From the NCBI RefSeq assembly GCF_000004075.3, contig NC_026659.2, positions 31,824,272 through 31,888,271 on the forward strand: a stretch of DNA of 64,000 nucleotides. Direction: 5' to 3'. Positions 46,635 through 59,100 of the stretch are shown here, piece by piece; the stretch's first letter is position 1; each line of letters starts with the position of its first letter. The stretch is from Cucumis sativus (lineage: Eukaryota > Streptophyta > Magnoliopsida > Cucurbitales > Cucurbitaceae). A model generated the notes under the pieces. The model saw nothing but the letters and a program-made list of their open reading frames with translations, was not told where the DNA came from and searched no databases. The position numbers and the translations under genes are program-made.

Positions 46635-49600
46635 TTAATCTTGCCCCTCCTGGACAAAACCAAATGCCAACCAGATATTAAAAAATAAAAGTGCAGACAA
46701 ATCATATCTGCTTTAGAAACTTCAGGAAACGGCATTTGGATTCTCCTTCAATTACAAACATATGAACAAAAAAATGTGAACGGAAAGAATAATGGCTAGA
46801 AACCCAAGTATGTGTTAAAATAAATAACAACAACAACAACAACAAGGTAGCAGCTAAAAGACTAGCTATTCCTGTGAAGCAAATTTAGAAAATGTGCTTG
46901 CACAACGAGGACAAACAATTCCATAGTTGGGTTTATTTATTTATTTAATTTTAATTTTAATCACTACGGCCATAATTAAGTGGGCTGGGTTTGGTTCTTT
47001 TCCTTACTTCAACATGTTTCTCCGTGTCTAGAAACCACCCCAAGCTAAGAAAAATACAGATACATAAAAAATGACCACTCAATTTAAGGTGCCTATATTT
47101 TGCTTAATAGGTACCAAATTTCCACCCCATTTATTTCCTCTTGTCAAAGTATAGGCACCTTAAATTGAGTGGTCATTTTTTATGTATCTGTATTTTTCTT
47201 AGCTTTTGAGAGAGGCTATCTCACTCACACAACAGCATTCCCAGAACTCCAGTTCCCTCCCAAAGCCTGAACTCCTATTTATAATCCTGAACTCGAACAT
47301 AACCCCAAATAATATTCTCAATATTTCCCTACCAACACACCTTAACAAGGACCATCAGAACACCTATCATCATATTGTCATTATTCTGTGACTATTCTGT
47401 TATTCTATTACCCTAAGAAGATGCCAACGCACCAAGAAAGATCAAATCCACTGAATAAATGGTACAAGAAACTTCTGGATAAAGAACAAATAGAAGCTAA
47501 GAAGCATAGACCATTTAGTTTGGTTAGCGTGCCCATGAACCTGTGCAACACATGGACACTTCGATGCTGGATGGGACATCTATCGAACACTTGTTAGTGC
47601 AACAAATGCATTAGATATGCATAGAACACTTGTTGAGTAGACTAAAGACTCATATGACAATAATAATAACTTTGGGTGTGGAATACATCGAGATAAGTCT
47701 TTTAAGCATATAAATGCATCTTTTACTAAGAAATGATATATATTTTTAGAAAATGAATATTTTAATAAACATTTCCTTATCGTGTTGTATAATAAAATTT
47801 TAAAATATGGCATGTCATAGTGTCTGTGTCGTATTTGTGTCTCGTATCCGTGTCTGTGTCGTATTTGTGTCTCGTATCCGTGTCTGTGTCGTATTTGTGT
47901 CTCGTATCCGTGTCTGTGTCGTATTTGTGTCTCGTATCCGTGTATGTGCTTCTTAGAATAAAAGAGCTGCTATCAGTTTTACTTACTCACAAAGGCTACA
48001 TAAACAAGGATAGAAATAAACATGGGATTTTAATTTTTGGACAACTTCACAATATAATACCCACCAAGGGACCTAAGACCAAAGAAGCACAAACATCAAA
48101 CATGACAGACACAAACATGGCAACAAGTCAATTTCTTGGGAAATGTTGGGCAGACACGTTGGAGATACTTTATTTCTCAAAAGTTTGTTGATTACTTTTT
48201 TTATGAAATAACTTTCATTGATAACAAAGGAAAGAAAACGAGGGGGCAAAACAGACAATCCCTCAAAAGGAAACACACAATTCAAGAAAAGGGCTCCAAT
48301 TGTGCAGAATAGAACCCATAGAATAATTTAAAAAGCTCTTTGAAATCAAAACTCAAAGGGAAACATGAAATATAACGAGGAACCAAACATCCAAAGGGTT
48401 CTCCCAACTTTTAGGAATTCTACCATTCCTCACACGCCAAAGATCCAACAAAGTCCCTCAATATCCCCCTCTAGACAATCTCCAGGACCATAGTGAACCC
48501 ACATGGATCTCGGGATTTGCCACACCCATATATTTTTCTTTTCCTACCACTGGGCACCCTATGACCAAAAGATGTTAGTCTCCTTTAGTCCAAATGACCA
48601 TATTTTGCCTCCAACTAACATTTTGTTTAACCACTAACTAGATCAACAAACTCCACCTTTATCGATTCTTGCTTTTGTTTCAAATAATCATCCAACAGAC
48701 CCTTCGTCTCTGCCAGATTAATCAACTTAATCTCTGCAAAGATTTCTTGTTTCTTAATCCTACTGTTCCAGAAGACCTTTGCATTCCAAGAAGTAAGCAA
48801 AATTTTAAGGTATCTTAACTTTCCAATAAATCAAAATGCTTCCACTTCCCAGCTACTGATTCATTCCATCTTAATGATTAAGAGGACTTAGAGGAAAGAT
48901 GTTTAATCACATATGCGAACCTGAAGGGTCAGGTGCACATTTCTGAATACTCGAGCTGAGAATGATTGGCCAATGATCTAATGTCACTCTCAGCCCCACC
49001 ACCTATCTAAACTTACCAAAATGAAGGTGCAACCACATGGACAATTTATTAAATGTTAGTATGATCATGATGTGTCAACCATATGAGCAATTTATTACAA
49101 AAAAAAAAGGTGACGTATCCAACATAGACACTTCGTCAAAAACAAATTGTATGTACTTCTAGGACGTGTTTTTCACATTATCAAATAAAAAAGGTTGATC
49201 AAATAATATCACATTAAACAGATTAAGGGCCCGTGTTTTTCAAACACCTAAATTTTTTCCAAAATAACTTATTTTTTAAATTAAACATTTGAGAATGTAT
49301 TCAAAACACACTCTAATTCAAGGAGATGGTTTTACTGTACATCTGAATTTCACCTGTGAAGGCTGAGCCTCTGTGATTTTTGGAGATGTGAATTTGGCGG
49401 TGGAACCTTCAAATAAAGAATTACAATCTGTGTATGCTGATCCAATGCCCAATCCAGCGCCAAAAGCTATAGAAGCCCAACGAGTCACCGGACTCCCTAG
49501 TCGTAAATCACGATACAGTGCTCATTAGTGAGTTTATTAGAATCAAACAACTGAAGTTTCAGAAACATGATAAAACATTGATTAACGAGTTCGGTACTTC

Positions 49601-50194
49601 AACATAAACAACAAAAGAGGCCGTTTATTTTGCAAAAATCCTGCATGTCCGAAATTGGCTGACTGGGTTCAAATTCACAAGTTTGCTTAACAAAAACGTA
49701 GAAAATCCTGATATTTGTAAATGGATACACGAGTAGTACAGAAAAAAATGCTCACCAAATATGTGAAGAGCCAAGTTAAGCGAACCTAAATTTCTTAAGT
49801 TTACAGTCTCGTCGCAGAATAAATCTGTACATCTCTTTCATTTGTTGATAAACATACATTCCAAATCGACAGACGAAAAAAAATCATAATATACGATTGA
49901 TCCAATGTAATAACATGCAATTCCAATTTATAGGAAATAATAGCGAGAGAAAGAAATGCTTGGGTTAAAACTGTAACATCCGCCATGTGAAGATTAGGAA
50001 AGTATAAAAAGGTGAAAATAAAAAAAGAGAAAGGGTGAGAAGGAATTATGATTATCATTACTGAAGAAAAGGAGGCCACCAAATGCACCAGCGAAGGAAG
50101 AGTAAACGAATCGACGCAGCGTCAAATCAAGACAAGCATCCCACTTGGCACTCAAATCGTGGGGTGGAGGAACAACCCCTTTGTTCTCAGCCAT
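46635..50194 (-). CDS. MIC10: MICOS complex subunit MIC10
   Basis: Three exons join in phase: 50194-50062, 49496-49354 and a proposed 15-nt last exon 46649-46635 (EGQD, stop). They give 96 aa. MAENKGVVPPPHDLSAKWDA, then LDLTLRRFVYSSFAGAFGGL and a second hydrophobic stretch RSPVTRWASIAFGAGLGIGS with glycines spaced GxGxG. These two glycine-rich membrane hairpins are the mark of MIC10, which oligomerises and bends the inner mitochondrial membrane at cristae junctions. The first two exons are certain. The terminal exon rests on phase and on the expected short polar tail, and implies a 2.7-kb intron (46650-49353). An upstream in-frame ATG-like extension (to 50254) has no family resemblance and is rejected. 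Confidence 0.88.
47042..47205. repeat. Perfect 56-bp inverted repeat (foldback element) in MIC10 intron 2
   Basis: The left arm 47042-47097 begins AAGCTAAGAAAAATACAGAT. It is the exact reverse complement of the right arm 47150-47205, separated by a 52-bp loop. A transcript of either strand would form a 56-bp stem with no mismatch. It resembles a foldback MITE. I found no convincing target-site duplication. Confidence 0.9.
47821..47940. repeat. 30-bp minisatellite, four identical copies
   Basis: The unit starting TGTCTGTGTCGTATTTGTGT is present four times with no mismatch. A fifth partial, altered copy follows (TGTATGTGCTTC). Because 30 is a multiple of 3, the array is open in one plus-strand frame with a 10-residue repeat. 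It lies in the MIC10 intron and is antisense to the gene, so I do not take it as coding. Confidence 0.95.
48190..48900 (-). mobile_element. LINE-like 3' remnant in MIC10 intron 2
   Basis: On the minus strand the sequence ends in ATCAATGAAAGTTATTTCAT followed by an A-run. This is very like the 3' end of the LINE in the CDKAL1 intron (TCAATGAAAG...TTTCTATGAAAAAA). Upstream translations are degenerate. The limits are approximate. Confidence 0.45.
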
Positions 50195-50505
50195 ATCCAG
50201 GAAGGAAATGTCAGACGCTATCAAGGGATAAAGTTGTATGATATCCTCTCCCACTTCTTTTCTTCAACCTTCTTCTTCTTCTGAATTTCCTGCAATTCTT
50301 TCGGCTTTGTGAGAAGGGGGAAAAAGGTAATAGCCGTATTACGAGGGTTTCCGTCGGACCCCTGTATTGCATTGTTTGCTAAGCAGGTTCAGCCCGGCCT
50401 CTTTCGTATTTGGGCCCATTGATATTTAAAGGATTGAAGGCTGCAATATCAAAATGGACATCCAACTCTTTTTAGGAAATTGACTCTTATCCCATTCTGG
50501 AAAAT

Positions 50506-50508
<3 letters not shown>

Positions 50509-50540
<32 letters not shown>
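50509..50540. repeat. A32 homopolymer
   Basis: An uninterrupted A-run about 315 bp upstream of the MIC10 ATG. It could be the tail of a decayed retroposed sequence, but I see no recognisable body next to it. Confidence 0.85.
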
Positions 50541-50542
<2 letters not shown>

Positions 50543-51062
50543 ACCGTAAAATGACCCACATGAATTTAGGATGAATTGATTTTCGGTCTGTTTTCCCATT
50601 TCTCTTGGAAAATTTTAGGCGGATGACCCTAAAATTTCACATATCCTTCCCATCCAATGGATCTTAACAACTCAAAAAACACATAAACAACACGTATAGA
50701 ACTTGGACTTTGTTAACTCAATATTTACATTTGGGGATCCTTGATCCATAATAAGAGATTATATATTGCTTTGTGCAATATCTCATGACTACAATGTTAC
50801 GGCTCAAAGTACACACATCTTTACAAATATAAATTATGCATAAACAATTGTCATAACATCAAGAGAGTTACTCTCCCTAAATATCCCTTGATATTCTCAT
50901 AACACGGCAACACCCGAACTTGAAGAAAATACTTGGAATAGTTAAAGACTACCACACCCGAAGAGCTGAAACAAGAAAGCTTCATGTTATCACCTTGAAC
51001 TCAAGGGTGAGAATTTTCACTCTCTTGGATTATCTTTTTAATTTTCCCTTAATTTTTTATTT

Positions 51063-51480
51063 TAGAGCTCGAAGACGAGTTTTTTTTAGTGATGCAGTAG
51101 GATTAGAGTATTATGGTTAAATCATCAATTAGAATTGGTATTAGTTTCCACTATTGAATAGATTTAGGATTAGTTTTCTTAGTTTATTGGGATTGAGAAT
51201 AGTTTTGATGATTAATTAAGAATATGATTAGTTTCCAATTTTTTATAAATAGAAACATTATCCTTTTGTTTAAGCAACTTTTTATTATTGACAAAATTGT
51301 GTAACTCAATCTAGTAAATTTAGATCCAAAATTATTTTAAATAGCTTAAATTGTGTAGAGACACAAGAGAATCTATGCTCAAGTGATAATCTAAAAGGTT
51401 TATACAGTATACTAATAGTGTTGGGCACCTTATCCCGATAACACTATGAGTACAATTCATTTTGAACTTTTCAGGCTATT
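51063..51480 (+). mobile_element. Possible Ty3/gypsy 3' end and LTR fragment
   Basis: AGAGCTCGAAGACGAG followed by TTTTTTTTAGTGATGCAGTA resembles the polyprotein end and LTR start of plant Ty3/gypsy elements. After it comes AT-rich LTR-like sequence with a TTTTTATAAATAG promoter-like motif near 51241. No second LTR, PBS or target-site duplication is seen. Confidence 0.35.
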
Positions 51481-51587
51481 GCTAGATTTGTTAATGGTGT
51501 GCCAATTAAAAGGTTATTTGCATAAATGGTTCGAACTACTTGGCGCGTAGACTCTTCCTCCTCCTCCATGAATCCCCATCCCCATCC

Positions 51588-51782
51588 CTATTTGCCTAAG
51601 AGTGTAATATTTTTGTTGCTCAGACCTCCCAAACCAAGGCCGCCATTCAGTTGAGAACGAGTGACTTTATTCCATTTCACCGAGTGATTAATTTTGCTAC
51701 CCAAGTGACCTTCCCAAAAGAGACTTCTCAGTAATCTTTCCAAGGAAGAGACCACCTTAACCGGCATTGCAAAGAGTGACAT
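51588..51782 (-). mobile_element. LINE reverse-transcriptase C-terminal fragment
   Basis: The minus strand encodes MPVKVVSSLERLLRSLFWEG and SVKWNKVTRSQLNGGLGLGG. This is the conserved stretch at the end of plant LINE RT (thumb and following region). It is truncated on both sides. Confidence 0.75.
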
Positions 51783-53101
51783 GCAGTAAGTTTGGCAAAA
51801 TCGATTTGCATATTGTTTGCCTTCCCCTAAGTATTACAAAGAACAAGAGGAGAGATGAATTAGTTTAAAGAAAAAAGAAAAGAGAAGATGAAATGGAGGG
51901 AGTTATCTTAGTTAGGTTGATTTGAAGTTTTGTGCCTTTGAAGTTTTGTGGGGCACAACCACTTTGCTACAACTATGTTTTCACTTTGCTACAACTATGT
52001 TTTTATTTAAATACAGCACTAGTTAGTATAAGTTGTAATCTAACATTTCAAAATTAATATTAAAATAAAAATTTGATTTGTGGTGAATGGTACTTAAGTA
52101 TAAAATAAGAAAATTACAATCTTATACTTCGACGAAAAAATTATTCCAATTCTTGAATGTGTTTCACCAAGTTAGAAAAGAGAAAGTGAACTCCATTTTT
52201 GACCAAAAATATTGTGGCCTCTATAGTAAAAAAAAATCAATGTTACGTTTTCAATCAACTCTTTTTATGTAGGCTGAATTCATAACTCTACTTCCCCTAT
52301 AACTTAACAACTGGATCCACTGATTTGCCAAGACTAACCTTGGATCAAGAAGCCTAACTTACTCAAGGCTAAACGTTCGAGCCAACAATCCCCGAAGGTT
52401 TCTGAAAAAGACTCCAATCATAAATATAACAAATTTGCTTTTAGAATATCATAAACATTGCAGCAAAATTTCAATTATAAAACGATAACACTCTTCATGC
52501 AAAGAAAGTATATAATCCCAAACAATGTCCAAACTCCAATAACACCACAAAATGTATCTAACGGCACACTAATTAATATACCATTTCAAACTTCAAGAAT
52601 AACAACAATGCGACAAATCACTAGTAAAAAAGCATATATGTTTCAATTTATAACTACAAATTGTATTAGTTAGAAAAAATATAAAGGATGCATCTAATGT
52701 AACACAATTACAAAATGTAATGAACTCATGGAGACTGGTGGCAAATAACTTACCCTGGTGGAGTCTTGAGAGCTCAGATTGTGATCAAGTAATAATGCAA
52801 CGTTTCAAAGAAAGTTCAGGAGTATTATTATCAAAACAAGTACTCGAGGGTTGAGGGTACTTTATATATATCTAGTTTAATAAAAACACGAACATCCAAG
52901 TGTAGTCTAATTTCTTTACTACCCAGAGTTAAAGCATGAAGATCATTAAGTGTATATTCAAACAAATAAAAAGAGTCTTGTGCAGAGTGACACCAGAGAC
53001 GAGAAGTTGAAAACGATTAGATTATCTATTGTGTAGGGTAAGAATACCAAAAAGGTAAGCTACATATCAAAGATAATACAAGAGTAACCCAAAAGCAAGC
53101 T

Positions 53102-56100
53102 TCACCTAGGGCCACCAGTTTTCTGCTTAGCCTTCTCGATAAGGGGTTTCAACTGTTTTTTTTCCGCAAGAATCTTTAGGAAGTTGAACAAAAAGGGTAT
53201 GTAATTGTGCTTCCTTCTGATATTTTCAGTTCTCCACTTCTTGAGTTTTTCCTCTTCCATCAAGATTTTCTCTGTAGCACTCTCAATCCCAGCATTTACT
53301 TCTGACAACGATTTGTTCAAAAACTCGTTATTGCTATGTTCCAACAGTGTTTCTGATTGCAAGGCAGCCAACTGCTGCAAAATGCGCTCTCTCTTCTTCT
53401 GGAGCTCCTTAAGCTCGACAGTATACATCTCTTTTCGATTCTTAATTATGGCCATGAGGTTGAATCTTATCTCACTCTTTGAGTACCTTTCAATGCGTTC
53501 TTGAATCACGGGTTGAACCATCTTCAGCCACTCAAGGTCACCGTGGCTGCCTGGGCAAGGGCCATGGCTAATAGGTCCATCCTTCAACCCATCAAGTTCA
53601 TAAAGTACCCCTTCGATAGGTATATAGCTTATAAAATGGTACACATCATCATCCTTGCTAGAAGCTTTTTGCTCATCAGGAACGAAGGGTTCTGGCCTCG
53701 CAAAACTATTGTGGGCCGTACGTATAGCTTCACTATTATTAATAGCCAAACCTTTGAGTTCAGGTGGGAAGTTCTTAGTGAAATCCTTCAACTTGGATAA
53801 CTCCGGGCCAATATCAATATCGGGACAATTCATCAGAATAGACAAGATTGCTTGAGTTGCACAAGCATTGTTAATTACCTGTGACACAAGGAAAGCCAAA
53901 GGAACTGAATGTTAGAAAAAGTCAACAAATAAGTTATACATTCCTATTTATCACTTGATAAGTGATAAATCTTCCATGTTCAATATCATAAAGCCAACCT
54001 GACTCGCAAAAAATAGATTTGGGTTAGGATCCTTAATAACAAGACGATCATCTTTGTCCCCTGGACGCCATTTGAATAGAAATATCAAACCATATATAGG
54101 CCTGAAGAAGGAAAAGATTAAAATACATATCTTATCAACAATATGTTAAGACACAAAAATCGAACGCCATACATACCTCATATTGTTAAGAGAGTGGAGG
54201 TCCAACGAATACAACTCTTCAACCTGAAAAAATAGTGTTTTCAAAGCAGCTACTTAATATTAGAACACCCTAACCCAAATGGAAAGAGAAGAATTATGGA
54301 AAAGAAGCACATGTAAAGTAAACATATTTCTCTTTCTAAATACACACACCAAATATATTGAACTACTGAACAATCAAAGTGATCGTTGCCTAATTTGAGC
54401 ATAGTGTTCCTGAGAGATGGCCATGAAATACTTCACCTTTTCTTTTTCTTTTCTTGGAGTTCACGACATATATGTTGGTACATATATTTCAAATAGAAAC
54501 TTGTTTTTTGGTTTAACTAAAAACCATTCAATCTTATTATGTCCAAGATTTTTTGGATAAGTTTTTTATGCCCAAGTTCAATACTGAAAATAACATAGAT
54601 GGAGTGGAGCATTTTCAAAGTGATGCCAGGTGAGTTGAACAGTTGCAAGACGCCACCAGACATCAAGTGAGCAACCTCAAGGGGTCACTCAAATAGTAGA
54701 CCACTTCCCCTTCAGCCTTTATAGTTAGCAGTTGGTTCATGGAATAAATCTTTGCACTATTTATTAACAAATATCACCAATGTCACGCCCCCGCCAGGAA
54801 TGCAAGAGGATGCGTTCCAGATGTGGACGCGACTTGGGTAGCTCTGACGCCTCTAAGCACAATGCTAAAACGCCCACTCTTTGAACCTAGACTTGAACCT
54901 TACTTAGATGAGAGCGTGCTCTTAAGCTTTTACTTAATAAGAACTTGCTCAGCAATATGAAAATGCAACACTTCTAGACTTGGAAGAACCGAACAACTTT
55001 ATTCCTTCTTTAACAATCTTGTTACAATTAAAAGCAACACTTAAATAAACTAAAACTCAACCTAAACTCCTAAACTTAAACTCGAACGCCTTGCACAACT
55101 CTATCGCCTGGCACAATGCAGTTGCTCGCCTTTCGTACACAAGGGAACTTAAAACGTAAGCCTAGTGCTTAATGAGTGACATTAAGAAAACCTCATGGGG
55201 AATACACGCACATGCATAAAATCATTTTACAAGTCAACTCCTCAACTCCTTAGCACGTGCTGAGAATAAGAAATGCCTCATTAGCCATTACTTATTCCTT
55301 TTGCCTAGACATTAAACATCCTCAACGCATAGACTACTATGATGGTTCTCGTTTCACCACCATCTTTGCAGACCCTCATTCAATTCCAGTTGCTCAGATG
55401 GTCAATTCGAATGTGGACCTCTCAACACATCCAACCAACTTCTTGCCACGCAGACCACTTAACGCATGGTTGCCTTGACTCTTAAGTGCACATAACAACT
55501 AGCTTATGATAGGAATAAAGCTAATGGTTTACTTGCATACAAGCATTTCTTTCAAACAACATAAAACACATACCTTAACTCGTAGATATACTCTCAAACA
55601 ATCATGCTTTTCTTATAAATCATAAACAAGATTATAATGTGCATTACACTGTACATAACATAACATGACTTTGAAAGAAAAGCTTTAGAAATCTCTTTTC
55701 TTTTCTCTGGAAGGGTCACTCACAAAGTCGAGTGCTTTCTCCCAATTCCTTCTTAACACCTAACTTAACTTAAGCTCTCCTCTTCTTGCCTAATATGCTC
55801 TTGGCAGAACTTTAACACTTGAACTTCCTTATAACTTCTTTTGAACTTACAAGATCTATTTATAATAGTTCTAAACTGAGTTAGTCATCCTTGATCTCAT
55901 CTTAGCTCGTCAGCTCTTACTTAGTGCTTTACATGTGGTAGTTTAGTATCCTTCTTAATCTATGCTTAATTTAAACTTAACACGTGTTTAGCTAACTAAT
56001 CACTCAGATTTAACATTCAAACAACTCCTCCTGATTGGTAAAGTGTCCGTTGCTGCCTTCCCTTGTCTTATTATCTTGTCTTAGCACGTCACCTAGCTTC

Positions 56101-59100
56101 ATTACGCATACTACCCTTCCTCGGGTTCCCTAGCCAAAACGCATACTTCTTCAAAATGCCTAGTCCTTGCACATTTTTAACTTCCTTCCTCAAAACGTGC
56201 AACACTTATACTTAATGCAGGTTTCACATCTAGGATGTTGCGGTACATTCTAATTCTATAAAGGATGAAAACAACGAGATAAACCAAGTATTAAAGCACA
56301 TGGACCCTCACCTCTTGCGTATGATAACCCAAGCCTAAGAATCCTAGATCAGTAACAATTGTCTGCCTTCCTAATCCCCCCTCTCTATTTATAACCAAAG
56401 ACCCTAACTAACTTTGAGTTAATTGCCCTTATAACCTTATTAATACCATACTAATATCACTACCAGGACCCTTGAGTAGGATTCATGGAATCAACCTTTG
56501 CACTTGATAGTAAATTAACTATCGTTGAAAGTGTTCTATCCCTTGCTTTTAGTCATGCTTAGCCCTTTTATCAATTGAATATTAAAAATATTTTCCTCAA
56601 CGAGGACTTAGAAGGAGCATTTAAGAAAGTACCAATGAGTTTACCTAAGAAAGGAGGGAGGAAAAAGAGAGAGATTGCTTAAGGCCGTTATAGGATAAGT
56701 TGGCTCTATAATGGTCTTAACTTAAAGTAATTATTGGAGACCTAATTTGAAATGTTCATAATAGTCAAAGGAAATGGCTATTCCCAGACCAACCACACTC
56801 TTGGATTTCTTAAAAAGGAAACAATTTTTTTCATGGTGACAGTGACGGGTGCAGAAATTTTGTCAATGGGGGGCTTTATAGTTTAGTAAAAATAATTTGA
56901 AAAAAAAGTGTAAAAGTTGGGACTTGAACATGAATCTAAAGAGAACTGGGAGACCTATTGTCTCACTATAGAAAGGGGTATCAACTACGTAAGATATTGA
57001 ATAAGGAATAATTACAAAAAATTCTCGAAATCGAAGTCTAAAGCGAAACATCACTTTGAAATTGGCCTTTACTGCATTTTACAAAATCAATCTCGACTTT
57101 TTGAAATTGGGACGGGAAATAAGCTGCACCACGTTCTCCTTAAATTTATAATAAAAAACCCAACTAATATAAGAACAGCCAAATAAGTCAAGTCAGCAGT
57201 TCTCTGCATATGAGCATGAGAAGAAAAGATGTTTTAGGTCTGTCGAAACCTGCAAATATAATGGACAAACATGAGGAGATAAGCTATCAAAAGGTAGTTT
57301 CATTTGCAAAACCGCTGCACAATTCAATAACCTATTCAGCATTATCTAGAATGTGGTATTCACTCTTTGAGGGCTTTTTGTCTACCAAATTGTCAAGTAT
57401 AATTGCTTTCCAATAGGGGAGGTAGTGGAGAGATGGTTGACTAATGACCGAACCAAAAACTTCCCATTTGATTCTAACTTCCAATTCTTCTATCTAGGTT
57501 GGCCAAGATCCTCCTTTTAGAAATAAGACCAATGGTTGCTTGAAAGTCAGCTACCTCTTCATCTTCTAAAAGTCTCCTTAAATTTAGAGCCTATGAAGTA
57601 GTAGTAGTGTCCCAGAAGTCCTTTACAGCCCCATTAGGATGCAAAGACAGTCTAAATAGCCTTGGAGAAGAACTTTTTAAAGAAACAACATCTCCCCAAG
57701 AATTATTCCAGAATGCTATTCTTGAACCATCACCGAGTTTGAACAATGCCAAGGAATCCACTTGAAGTCAACACCTCAAAATACTAATCCAAGGACTACG
57801 AAGACTACGAGTGCTATTTCCTTTAGTATGCCATCCAAATAAACTTTCTCCATAGATACTCTTCACTACTTGAACCCATAGGGAATTCTTTTCATTAAAA
57901 AATTCTACATCCCTATTTGGAAAGAAGGGCTAAATTTTTTTTAACTTTAGAGTGCAAACACTGAGCCCCCCATCCTCTTGCAAACGTGATACCACCTTCC
58001 AAACTAAGTGATTCAATTTGCCAAAGAATGTCCTTCCCATAGGAAGTTTCTTAAGAAGCACTCCACTTTTTGCAGTTTAGTTTAGTAGCCTCTTCAACAA
58101 CCTTGTTTTCTGCAATATTGATGCCACAACCTCACACTCCAGAAAATGGTCTTCAACATTGAGCTAAAGATTGTTGAGCTTCTTTAGAAGCTTTCTTCCT
58201 CATATAATTTTGATTGAACAATCTAGCTTTTCAAGTTCCCCACCTTTTTTGAAAGATTGTTGAGCTTCAATTACTACCCTCCCCACCTTTTTTTCCTTTT
58301 TGAAAGAGAATTTCCTTTTAAAACTAAACCTTTTAAACCTTCCTTGGCTTCCACGTGTTTAGTACCAATTGACTCTAGGCTGTCGTGAGAACCATCGCCC
58401 CTAATAAACACATTACTAGGAGAAAATAGGAAACCCAAAGAGCTAAATCAAAAATAAGGTTTGCCAACGATCAACCCTTTAAATAAAACCATACTCCCCC
58501 CCCCCCCCCCCCCCCCCCCCCATCCCATCACCCACAAAATTAACCACTGGAGCAAGCAGTGGCAGATCCAGAAAATTGATTGACATGGGGCTTCGAGTTG
58601 TAACTTAGCGAAAAAATAAAAATCTAAAAAGAAACTTACACAATGGGGACTTGAACTCTGATTGGAAGGGGCTGACAATGATAGTTACCATTAAACTACC
58701 TACAAATATTAAACAACAATTGGTCTTGTTTATACATATTTTATAAACACAATAAAGTTGAGGGGGGGCTCGAGCCCCCCCGGGCCTATACTAAATCCGC
58801 CGGTGGGAGCAAGCATAGGCCACTTCTCTCCCAAAGAATAAGCCAAAGCATACTCAAAAACCACAAAAAGGTTTTAAAAAACTCAAATATGAGAAAAGAC
58901 TCTTCCTTTCCAACTGCCCCTTCCCCCTCCTCGACACACCCATAGCCAAAAGCAAGGCCATGGTTCAAAAAAGGAAAAAGATCCCTCCCCTCCCGGCAAG
59001 AAGCAACAATTAAGGATAAAACACCAAAGGCAAGCAAAAGAACTTACCTAGCAAGCTTTACGGTTTGTATTAACAACTATAAGAGACTAAAATGAGCTCC

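Larger units (their letters stand above)
50195..53101. other. Intergenic between MIC10 and UCH2-like genes, with retroelement pieces
   Basis: The MIC10 promoter side is followed by an A32 run (50509-50540), a gypsy-like LTR fragment (about 51063-51480), a LINE fragment (51588-51782, minus) and otherwise AT-rich DNA. I see no intact gene. Confidence 0.55.

Noticed and set aside
47820-48191. 123-codon plus-strand frame with 10-residue repeats
   Set aside because: It is only the reading of the 30-bp minisatellite and flank within an intron.
50194-50254. 20-codon N-terminal extension of MIC10
   Set aside because: The family starts at MAENK-like sequence; the extension has no resemblance and the first codons are probably 5' UTR.
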